Shown here: positions 32,766-39,151 of the stretch, one piece after another
How positions within the stretch are numbered: the stretch's first letter is position 1
How the letters are laid out: each line of letters opens with the position of its first letter
NCBI GenBank assembly: GCA_027484165.1
Contig: JAIXWH010000128.1
Location: 1 to 41,953 of the forward strand
Source: Chitinophagaceae bacterium
GTDB lineage: Bacteria > Bacteroidota > Bacteroidia > Chitinophagales > Chitinophagaceae
DNA length: 41,953 nucleotides
Reading direction: 5' to 3'
Notes under the pieces: generated by a model
Database searches by the model: none
Told to the model about the DNA's origin: nothing
What the model saw: the letters and a program-made list of their open reading frames with translations, nothing else
Program-made: the position numbers and the translations under genes

Positions 32766-32894
32766 TTATTTGTAGCCTACCATACCATGCTCGTTAGGAC
32801 AGCCACAAAATACTTTTTTTCCTGCTGAGCAACCGGTTACGAGCAATGAAGTTAGTAAGACGATAGCTGCGATAAGTTTAATTGATTGTTTCAT
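32766..32894 (-). CDS. small lipoprotein (42 residues)
   Basis: The minus strand from an ATG at 32894 to TAA at 32766 encodes 42 residues: a basic start MKQSIKLIA, a hydrophobic core AIVLLTSLLV and the lipobox VTGC with Cys 22, then a short mature part SAGKKVFCGCPNEHGMVGYK. The mature lipoprotein would have only 21 residues, with a Cys-Gly-Cys-Pro motif (29-32) that could bind metal or form a disulfide. It is too short for most gene finders, yet has a clear signal sequence and stop. It is divergent from the GT28-like gene and 11 bases before the 82-residue gene. No family recognised. Confidence 0.75.
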   Translation of the reverse strand: MKQSIKLIAAIVLLTSLLVTGCSAGKKVFCGCPNEHGMVGYK

Positions 32895-32945
32895 AATTTT
32901 CGAGTTACAATTTAAACTAATTTCACGGAATAATATTGTATGTAA

Positions 32946-33974
32946 TTGTCAAATTTAGAACATTTAATAAAACAATTTTCCGGCAAAAAGGTTTTGGTAG
33001 CTCCTTTGGATTGGGGTTTAGGGCATGCAACCCGCTGTATTCCAATCATAAAGATGCTGAAAGATTGCAAAGCAGAAGTGCTTATCGGAGCCGAGGGTCC
33101 TGCTGCATTATTGCAAAATCGTGAATTTCCCAATATTAAAATTCTTCCTTTAAAGGGCTATCGAATCAAATACTCCAAATCCAAAGCCTTCTTTTTTTTT
33201 AATATATTATCGCAACTTCCCAAAATAGCTCGAGCGGTTAACTATGAAAAAAAATGGCTCGACAAAATGATTGAGTCTGAAAAAATAGATGTCGTTATCA
33301 GCGATAACAGATTAGGTTTGAGTAATCAAAAAATCCCCTGTTATTTCATCACGCATCAGCTTCATATTAAATCCGGGTTTTCATTTTTAGACAAGATCAT
33401 CCAAAAAATAAATTATTCTTATCTCAATCAATTTAAAGAATGCTGGGTGCCCGATTTTGAAAATCAAGACAACTACGCCGGAGAATTATCGCATCCAAAA
33501 ATATTGCCACAAGTGCCGGTAAAATATATTGGATTGCTTTCTCGTTTTCAAAAATCTGATGTACAAAAAAAATACAGATTAGCGATAGTGCTTTCAGGTC
33601 CGGAGCCGCAGAGAACAATTTTTGAAAACAAGATTATCAATCAATTAAAATTCATTAATGATTCTGTTTTGTTGGTAAGAGGGTTGCCTGATGAAAAACA
33701 ACCCTTGAAAGCTTTACCTCAAAATGTCACTTGGTATGATCATCTTCAGGCAGAAGCATTAAGTGTTGCCATGCAACAATCAGAAATAGTTTTATCAAGA
33801 TCGGGATACTCCACTATAATGGATTTGATAGCAATAGAACAGAAGGCAGTTTTGGTGCCCACGCCTGGACAAACTGAGCAAGAGTATTTAGCAAAATATT
33901 TATCAGAAATAGGATTGTTCATATCGATATCGCAAGCCGAATTAGATTTGAAAAAACTGCTCAAAAATAGTTAA
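32946..33974 (+). CDS. glycosyltransferase of the GT28/MurG-like type
   Basis: A 342-residue GT-B protein. The N-terminal nucleotide-fold starts KKVLVAPLDWGLGHATRCIPI, with the glycine-rich G-L-G-H-A block of MurG-like enzymes. The C-terminal domain has AIVLSGPEPQRTIFE, then SEIVLSRSGYSTIMDLIAIE and VPTPGQTEQEYLAKYL, which is the donor-binding half of glycosyltransferase family 28. The only start in front of the fold is TTG at 32946. It has no visible membrane anchor. It is convergent with a GT2 gene that shares a TTAA with it. The pair may act on one glycolipid or glycan, but that is inference, and donor and acceptor are unknown. Confidence 0.78.
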   Translation: MSNLEHLIKQFSGKKVLVAPLDWGLGHATRCIPIIKMLKDCKAEVLIGAEGPAALLQNREFPNIKILPLKGYRIKYSKSKAFFFFNILSQLPKIARAVNYEKKWLDKMIESEKIDVVISDNRLGLSNQKIPCYFITHQLHIKSGFSFLDKIIQKINYSYLNQFKECWVPDFENQDNYAGELSHPKILPQVPVKYIGLLSRFQKSDVQKKYRLAIVLSGPEPQRTIFENKIINQLKFINDSVLLVRGLPDEKQPLKALPQNVTWYDHLQAEALSVAMQQSEIVLSRSGYSTIMDLIAIEQKAVLVPTPGQTEQEYLAKYLSEIGLFISISQAELDLKKLLKNS

Positions 33975-34822
33975 CTCAATATTCTTTTGATATTGCTGAG
34001 AAATTTTACAAATGCTATACTACTCAAGATAAAAAATAATCTAAATGGAGTTGCAGAGTAATATTTTTTAGCGAACAATTTCATTGATCCGTAAAAATAG
34101 GTCGTGTAAGAAGACTCTTTCTTGTTGGTACTTGCTCCTTTGATGTGAATGATTTCAGTTTCTGCGAAATAATAGTTTTTAAAACCGGCTTGAAGGATAC
34201 GGTAACTGAGGTCGATATCTTCTCCATACATAAAAAACTGCTCATCGAAGCCGGAGACTTTTTCCAAAGCTTGTTTTGACAACATCATGAAGGCCCCTGA
34301 TAAAACATCAACTGGATTATTTTTATTTTTATCCAGATGTCCTTCATAGTATTTTGCAAATCTTTTGGAATGAGGAAATAGTTTATAAAGCCCTGTCAAT
34401 TTATAAAAAGAAGTAACTATACCGGGCAAGCCTCTCTTACTTTCCATTAAATATCCGCCATTCTCATTGAACATTTTCACACCTAATGCACCACAATCTT
34501 TATGTTGTTCGAAAAAATGAATACACTTTTCTAAACAGTCTTCAGGGATTAGGGTGTCGGGATTTAAAAACAAAATATAGTCGCCAGTGGTTTGTTTTAA
34601 GGCAAGGTTATTCGCCTTTGAGAATCCAAGGTTCTTTTTATTCCATATGAATTTTACTTGATTGAATTTGTTTTTGAAATGATCTTCACTCCCATCTGTA
34701 GAAGCATTATCAACAACAACAATTTCGCTTGAAATATTTTTACATGCATTAATAACTGTGTTCAAACAGTTTTCCAAGTGCATTTTTGCATTATAGTTTA
34801 CTATGACAATTGAAATCTTCAA
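33971..34822 (-). CDS. glycosyltransferase family 2 (WbbL/rhamnosyltransferase-like)
   Basis: A 283-residue GT2 enzyme. It has ISIVIVNYNAKMHLENCLNT (3-22), VVVDNASTDGS (35-45), NKKNLGFSKANNLAL (61-75), metal motif FLNPDTLIP, a central VLSGAFMMLSKQAL and the acidic GEDIDLSYRILQAGF. The N-P-D-T and G-E-D-I-D-L-S blocks are typical of the WbbL/rhamnosyltransferase group. A C-terminal hydrophobic segment (about 262-280) could attach it to the membrane. The start codon is TTG at 34822; there is no ATG close to the conserved first strand. Divergent from the phosphatase gene. Confidence 0.87.
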   Translation of the reverse strand: MKISIVIVNYNAKMHLENCLNTVINACKNISSEIVVVDNASTDGSEDHFKNKFNQVKFIWNKKNLGFSKANNLALKQTTGDYILFLNPDTLIPEDCLEKCIHFFEQHKDCGALGVKMFNENGGYLMESKRGLPGIVTSFYKLTGLYKLFPHSKRFAKYYEGHLDKNKNNPVDVLSGAFMMLSKQALEKVSGFDEQFFMYGEDIDLSYRILQAGFKNYYFAETEIIHIKGASTNKKESSYTTYFYGSMKLFAKKYYSATPFRLFFILSSIAFVKFLSNIKRILS

Positions 34823-34907
34823 TACAAATCAATAAAAAAAGTGAGTTGTAAAAGTATTAAATAATTAACCGCTTATACATTTAATATCAGGCAAAATTTC
34901 AAATCAT

Positions 34908-34915
34908 TATCTTTG
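34908..34915 (+). promoter_or_regulatory. -7 promoter element (TATCTTTG), near-leaderless
   Basis: TATCTTTG fits the TAnnTTTG consensus and ends 4 bases before the ATG at 34920. Transcription would begin almost at the start codon, giving a leaderless or nearly leaderless mRNA. No TTTG is found at the -33 distance, so the call rests on the -7 element alone. Confidence 0.5.
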
Positions 34916-34919
34916 CAGC

Positions 34920-35693
34920 ATGTTTAAAAGTACATTACTTAATGCATTGCAGGCGGGAGCACAACAGCTTCAGCATTACTTCAACGGAAATTTCAAAATC
35001 ACCAATAAAGAAGGTATCAACAATCTGGTAACTGAAGCGGACCATGCTTCAGAGAAAGCTATTATTGAAGTGATTCAATCTGCTCACCCTGATCATTTCA
35101 TCTTGAGTGAAGAAACTGGCGAAATCAAAACGAACAGTGAATTTAAATGGATCATTGACCCTATAGATGGCACCGTTAACTTCGCGAATGGTATTCCATT
35201 ATGTTGTGTTTCCATAGGGCTGGAAAAAGAAGGCCAGATGATTTTAGGCGGTGTCTATAATCCGTTTATGAACGAATTGTTTTTCGCGCAAAAAGGATAT
35301 GGCGCTTATTTAAATGAAAAAAAATTATCAGTAAGTGAAAAATCAGAAGTGATAAAAAGTTGTTTGGTTACAGGATTTCCATACACTTATTTAGATTCGC
35401 CTAACGGTCCGATACAGGTTTTTGAAAAATTGATTCGTCAGGGTATTCCTGTAAGAAGATTGGGAAGCGCTGCTATTGATTTGTGTTGGGTGGCGGCAGG
35501 AAGATTCGATGGTTTTTATGAACACAAATTGCAAGCATGGGACAGTGCGGCGGGATTTTTAATGGTAGAAGAAGCAGGAGGAAAAATAACAGACTTCGAA
35601 GGCAATTACTACTCACCATATCAGCCACATATTTTAGCTACCAATGGAAAAATTCATGATGAGCTGATGGCTTATGTAAAAGGAGAAAAATAA
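34920..35693 (+). CDS. inositol monophosphatase family protein (SuhB-like)
   Basis: A 257-residue Mg-dependent, Li-sensitive phosphatase. The metal-binding residues are seen in LSEETGE (62-68, EE pair), IIDPIDGTVNFANG (78-91) and WDSAAGFLMVEEAGG (near 208-222). The first block NLVTEADHASEKAI contains the D-x-x-x-E helper. Length and order are normal. Substrates could be myo-inositol-1-phosphate, fructose-1,6-bisphosphate or a related sugar phosphate, as in the archaeal and bacterial family members; sequence does not decide. The next gene, thiL, follows 10 bases downstream and is probably in the same operon. Confidence 0.92.
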   Translation: MFKSTLLNALQAGAQQLQHYFNGNFKITNKEGINNLVTEADHASEKAIIEVIQSAHPDHFILSEETGEIKTNSEFKWIIDPIDGTVNFANGIPLCCVSIGLEKEGQMILGGVYNPFMNELFFAQKGYGAYLNEKKLSVSEKSEVIKSCLVTGFPYTYLDSPNGPIQVFEKLIRQGIPVRRLGSAAIDLCWVAAGRFDGFYEHKLQAWDSAAGFLMVEEAGGKITDFEGNYYSPYQPHILATNGKIHDELMAYVKGEK

Positions 35694-35703
35694 AATTTAT
35701 AAA

Positions 35704-36732
35704 ATGAGTCAAAGAACAGAAATAGCATCGTTAGGAGAATTTGGATTGATAGAGCATCTCACCAAAAATATCGACATCAAAAATTCATCTACACTTTTAG
35801 GTGTGGGTGATGATGGCGCCGTGATTGATCATTTCGGCCGTCAAACCGTTGTTTCATCCGATTTGTTGATTGAAGGCATTCACTTCGATTTGAGTTATAC
35901 ACCGCTTAAGCATTTGGGTTACAAAAGTGTAATCGTTAATCTGAGTGATATCTATGCGATGAATGCGGTGCCTACACAAATTCTTTTAAATATTGGATTT
36001 AGTAATCGTTTTAGTTTGGAAGCACTTGATGAATTTTATACAGGTGTGTATGCAGCATGCGAAGCATATAATGTGGATTTGATAGGAGGAGATACCAGTA
36101 CATCACAAAAAGGATTTATCATCAGCGTAACAGCAATTGGAGAAGCGGCTCCTGATAGCTTTGTAAAGAGAAGTGGGGCACAAGTAAATGATTTGATTTG
36201 TGTGAGTGGTGAATTAGGTAGCGCATTTTTAGGATTGACTTTACTAGAAAGAGAAAAAAGAATATTTGAAGAAACAGGCGCACAGCCCGATTTGGAAGGA
36301 CAGTCGCATATTGTGGGAAGATTATTGAAACCCGAAGCCAGAAAAGACATTGTAGAATATTTTTCTGAAGCGGGAATTATTCCTACCAGTATGATTGACA
36401 TCAGCGATGGCTTGAGCAGCGACTTGTTGCATATTTGTAAAGCTAGTCAAACTGGTTGTGTGTTGTATGAAGATAAGTTCCCTTTCAACGAAGAAGCAAA
36501 AGCATTCGCTTACAAATTGGAAATAGATCCAACTGCGTGTGCGTTGAGTGGGGGAGAAGATTATGAATTGTTATTTACAGTTTCCCAAGATGAATATGAA
36601 AAAATTAAAACCAATCCATCCATTTCAATTATAGGATATATTTCACCTGAAAATGAAGGGAAGCATTTGATTACAAGGGCTGGTAATAAGCATGAGTTGA
36701 TTGCTCAGGGTTGGAATCATGGGAAGAAATAA
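35704..36732 (+). CDS. thiL: thiamine-monophosphate kinase
   Basis: A 342-residue enzyme that phosphorylates thiamine monophosphate to the diphosphate cofactor. It has the N-terminal GEFGLIEHLT, the Mg/ATP-binding LLGVGDDGAVI (31-41), VVSSDLLIEGIHFDL with the second metal site, VNLSDIYAMNAVP, LIGGDTSTS (about 124-132), ISDGLSSDL and GGEDYELLFTV near the C-terminus. All blocks of the AIR synthase/ThiL superfamily are present and complete. No other thiamine gene is near. A GC-rich palindrome directly after the stop (36734-36758) may be its terminator. Confidence 0.96.
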   Translation: MSQRTEIASLGEFGLIEHLTKNIDIKNSSTLLGVGDDGAVIDHFGRQTVVSSDLLIEGIHFDLSYTPLKHLGYKSVIVNLSDIYAMNAVPTQILLNIGFSNRFSLEALDEFYTGVYAACEAYNVDLIGGDTSTSQKGFIISVTAIGEAAPDSFVKRSGAQVNDLICVSGELGSAFLGLTLLEREKRIFEETGAQPDLEGQSHIVGRLLKPEARKDIVEYFSEAGIIPTSMIDISDGLSSDLLHICKASQTGCVLYEDKFPFNEEAKAFAYKLEIDPTACALSGGEDYELLFTVSQDEYEKIKTNPSISIIGYISPENEGKHLITRAGNKHELIAQGWNHGKK

Positions 36733-36733
36733 T

Positions 36734-36758
36734 TCTCGCCGGTCTCAGACCGGCGAGA
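36734..36758. repeat. GC-rich perfect palindrome between convergent genes
   Basis: An 11-base perfect stem TCTCGCCGGTC / GACCGGCGAGA with a TCA loop, immediately after the thiL stop (36732) and 19 bases beyond the stop of the next minus-strand gene (36777). It stands out by GC content in this AT-rich sequence. It could be a bidirectional terminator, but no T-run follows on either strand. It could instead be a copy of a dispersed REP-like element. Confidence 0.6.
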
Positions 36759-36776
36759 CTAAAGATAATACCAGTG

Positions 36777-37214
36777 CTAAAACGACTTTTCTACACAATC
36801 ATTCAGTCGCTCCACAATACAACTCAGCTTTTGATCAGTTGCCACAGATCTTAAAACAGAGGATGCAGCTGTTTTACTGCATTTCCAAAATAACAACCAA
36901 TTATCATTATTGCATTCAAAAACTGAAAAGAGGTTGTTGCTTAGTGCTACATAACTCAAGTTTTCCCAGATGTCAGTTTGGTATAAAAGCTGATGGTGTT
37001 GTTGTTGATTATCGTTAATCAGTAAAATATAAGTATAAGGGTTTTGCTTGTTGAATTTCATTTCTGTGTTATTATTTTCCATCTGAAGCGCGCTGTAGTG
37101 TTCGATAGAAATTAAGTCAGGCGAAATGATTGTTGAAAATCTTTTACTGAATTTCTGAGCCAAAATATTGAAACACAGAAATACTAAAAACACAGTTGAA
37201 ACAATTCTTTTCAT
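36777..37214 (-). CDS. hypothetical secreted protein
   Basis: A 145-residue protein with a signal peptide (MKRIVSTVFLVFLCFNILAQ, probable cut after Ala-Gln around residue 20) and a mature domain of about 125 residues. The mature part is rich in Asn, Gln and Ser, with NPYTYILLINDNQQQHHQLL and three tryptophans in the second half (DIWENL, DNWLLFWKCS). Two Cys pairs may form disulfides. I recognise no family. It is the first of three minus-strand genes for exported proteins (36777-38405), which are spaced by 33 and 75 bases with a terminator between the second and third. Its stop TAG faces thiL across the palindrome. Confidence 0.75.
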   Translation of the reverse strand: MKRIVSTVFLVFLCFNILAQKFSKRFSTIISPDLISIEHYSALQMENNNTEMKFNKQNPYTYILLINDNQQQHHQLLYQTDIWENLSYVALSNNLFSVFECNNDNWLLFWKCSKTAASSVLRSVATDQKLSCIVERLNDCVEKSF

Positions 37215-37247
37215 TTGAGGTTGAGTTTTGATAGGGCGGATTAAAAA

Positions 37248-37838
37248 CTATTTCAATTGATATACAGGATCTATCGAAATAAAATAAACTTTACTTTTAG
37301 AATTACATTCATTTTTTGAATTGGTTATCGATTTATACAATTCATCATAGTATGTTCCAAAGCCTGTAGTATAAATAAGCAAAATTTTTATTTCGCCTTC
37401 ACTGTTGAAACTGACGAGATTTCCTGTTACAACTTCTCTGAATTTATAATCACGAATGAGTTCCCTTTTACAATTGTATATTACAGTATCTTTATTCATT
37501 TGCAAATTTGTTTTTATTTCCTGTTGTATTCTTCCGGAACAAGAAGTGTTTTCCGCTAATGATTCACTTTTTTTTATTGCAGAGCTATCATTGAAGAAAC
37601 AACCCAAATAAGCTACAGCGCTGTCTTTACTCAATTTTTGAATATAAAAATTTAGATAGTCTGCAGAATCTATATACAATAGCTCAAAGGGTTCGCCAAC
37701 CTTTTTATTCTTGAATGCATTCAGATAAGATGCTTTGGTTTTGAAATCAAAACTATTGTTGAGATGGTATTTTTTTGTAGCATAAAATCTGCAAGAAGTG
37801 ATACTTACAGTCAATATTAACATGAAAACAATTTTCAT
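37248..37838 (-). CDS. hypothetical lipoprotein
   Basis: A 196-residue probable lipoprotein: the signal MKIVFMLILTVSITSC has the lipobox I-T-S-C with Cys 16. The mature part is mixed alpha/beta with four more cysteines (in YLGCFF, NTSCSG, YNCKREL and NECNSK) and ends FISIDPVYQLK. No recognised family. Its spacing of 33 bases from the following gene on the same strand suggests co-transcription with the secreted protein at 36777. It lies downstream of a terminator that closes the 37914 gene, so this pair must have its own promoter around 37839-37877, which I could not identify by consensus. Confidence 0.75.
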   Translation of the reverse strand: MKIVFMLILTVSITSCRFYATKKYHLNNSFDFKTKASYLNAFKNKKVGEPFELLYIDSADYLNFYIQKLSKDSAVAYLGCFFNDSSAIKKSESLAENTSCSGRIQQEIKTNLQMNKDTVIYNCKRELIRDYKFREVVTGNLVSFNSEGEIKILLIYTTGFGTYYDELYKSITNSKNECNSKSKVYFISIDPVYQLK

Positions 37839-37877
37839 AATTATTTAGTATTATAGACCGAGCAATGGTTAAAAAAT

Positions 37878-37906
37878 AAAGAGGCAATGGTTCATGTCGC
37901 CTCTTT
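37878..37906 (-). terminator. intrinsic terminator after the 163-residue secreted-protein gene
   Basis: AAAGAGGC (37878-37885) pairs with GCCTCTTT (37899-37906) across a 13-base loop. Read on the minus strand the stem is followed by TATTTTTTAACC, a good T-run, and it lies 8 bases after the TAG at 37914. The plus strand also has a T-run after it, so it may act in both directions. Confidence 0.75.
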
Positions 37907-37913
37907 TTATAAA

Positions 37914-38405
37914 TCAATATAGGTTTAAAACGACTAGATATTCATCGCCTACAACAGTAACTGGATAAACCCCACCTTTTACAAATTTTTCAATCCCAGC
38001 CGATGATTTAAAACTTAAGGTTTTGTCTTCAATCTCAAACTTTGTAAAATCAGTTTTCTCAAAACCTTTTTCATATTTCAATGTAACTGGTAAATGAAGT
38101 TCTACTGTTTGCGAGTTGATTTTTGCGGTTGCTATTGTCTTGTCATTTTTAATATAGCTTTTGCCAGTAGTACTTGCGCAGTAGAGACTAACACTGAATT
38201 TAATACACATTCCAAACCCACTCAAACAATTCGTTCGAGGTTTGTGAAAATTAAAAGTATTAAGTGTAACTGTTGCTGTTGGGTAGGTGCCATCTGGACA
38301 AAAAATAAATCTACCATCAGTTAAACTTTCTGTTCCAACGGCATTTTTTTGAGCATGAGCTAATGATGTGTATAGCACTAATGCGATTAAAAGTATTTTT
38401 TTCAT
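37914..38405 (-). CDS. hypothetical secreted protein
   Basis: A 163-residue protein with a signal peptide MKKILLIALVLYTSLAHAQ (cut probably after AHA, near residue 18) and a beta-rich mature part of about 145 residues. Five cysteines lie in the first half (FCPDGT, TNCLSGFGMCIKF, LYCAST), suggesting disulfides in the periplasm or outside. The C-terminal half reads KTLSFKSSAGIEKFVKGG and ends VVLNLY. I do not recognise a family. The gene is monocistronic: it has a terminator downstream and a 259-base divergent region upstream shared with the XRE regulator. Confidence 0.78.
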   Translation of the reverse strand: MKKILLIALVLYTSLAHAQKNAVGTESLTDGRFIFCPDGTYPTATVTLNTFNFHKPRTNCLSGFGMCIKFSVSLYCASTTGKSYIKNDKTIATAKINSQTVELHLPVTLKYEKGFEKTDFTKFEIEDKTLSFKSSAGIEKFVKGGVYPVTVVGDEYLVVLNLY

Positions 38406-38619
38406 TTTTATAATTTGATTTGCCTACGTTGATTACGGCTTTCGGCAGATTCCGTTTCAATGGCCATTGATGATGTAAAATTCGACTACACACGGTTCGC
38501 TTCAAAAAAATAGTACTTAATTAAATTCGGTAACAAGATAATTTTATAAAGCAGGAATTAATTGGTAAAAAACTCATTCGATAGCCGTTATTTTCTCCCC
38601 CTGAATTTGTTACAATCTC

Positions 38620-38650
38620 ATTGCAGATATTTTCGGTAAAAATAATTTTG
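38620..38650 (+). promoter_or_regulatory. Bacteroidota-type promoter of the XRE regulator
   Basis: ATTG (38620-38623, one mismatch to TTTG), 19 bases and TAATTTTG (38643-38650, full match to TAnnTTTG), 14 bases before the ATG at 38665. Confidence 0.6.
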
Positions 38651-38664
38651 ATAAAAAATAAATA

Positions 38665-39087
38665 ATGAAAACAAGAAAAAATGCAAACGGTTATGAACGT
38701 TTAAGGATAGGCTGTAATATCCGCAAATGGAGAAACATCAAAGAAGTAAAACAAAAAGACTTGGCTTCAGCACTTAAAATGTCGGAAGCGGCAATCAGCA
38801 ATATCGAAAACGATTTGACAGACATTACACTCAGTCAGATCGAAGATATTTCGGTAACGCTCGATATCAATATTGAACAATTGTTTTCCGATCCACAGGA
38901 AGTTCTTTCAGCGGGTAGTTACCCAGTTGGAAAAAACGAAACTCACACTTTAATGGATAAAGAATTAATCTATGCATTAATTGAAAGGATGGAAAAGAAG
39001 GACGAACAGTTAAAAGATGTTTTTAACAATGTCATTTATTCCATCAATCAAATTGCACAACCACACAAACGATTGTCTAAAAATTAA
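38665..39087 (+). CDS. XRE-family helix-turn-helix transcriptional regulator
   Basis: A 140-residue protein with a Cro/C1-type helix-turn-helix (about 14-70). It has IRKWRNIKEVKQKDLASALK as helices 1-2, then MSEAAISNIENDLTDITLSQ with the recognition helix, and IEDISVTLDINIEQLF closing the fold. The region after about residue 80 is a helical tail (LIYALIERMEKKDEQLKDVF), probably for dimerisation. Such proteins act as repressors or as regulators of a neighbouring locus. Possible targets are its own gene and the divergent secreted-protein gene, or the S41 peptidase 64 bases downstream, in whose leader three copies of TTATCCG occur. These targets are inference. Confidence 0.9.
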   Translation: MKTRKNANGYERLRIGCNIRKWRNIKEVKQKDLASALKMSEAAISNIENDLTDITLSQIEDISVTLDINIEQLFSDPQEVLSAGSYPVGKNETHTLMDKELIYALIERMEKKDEQLKDVFNNVIYSINQIAQPHKRLSKN

Positions 39088-39102
39088 CCGACACTCTTTT
39101 AA

Positions 39103-39145
39103 TTATCCGTAATTTTATCCGCATAATATCATTTGTGTTTATCCG
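39103..39145 (+). promoter_or_regulatory. three direct TTATCCG repeats ahead of the S41 peptidase gene
   Basis: TTATCCG occurs at 39103-39109, 39115-39121 and 39139-39145, in the 64-base gap between the XRE gene and the peptidase gene. Start-to-start distances are 12 and 24 bases. The third copy ends 6 bases before the ATG, within a palindromic ATCCGGAT. It may be an operator or an RNA signal. Confidence 0.4.
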
Positions 39146-39151
39146 GATATC

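Noticed and set aside
36701-37018. 105-codon plus-strand open frame over the end of thiL and a hypothetical gene
   Set aside because: It reads through the GC-rich palindrome and antisense to the secreted-protein gene, and has no recognisable motif; the minus-strand frame with signal peptide is the real one.
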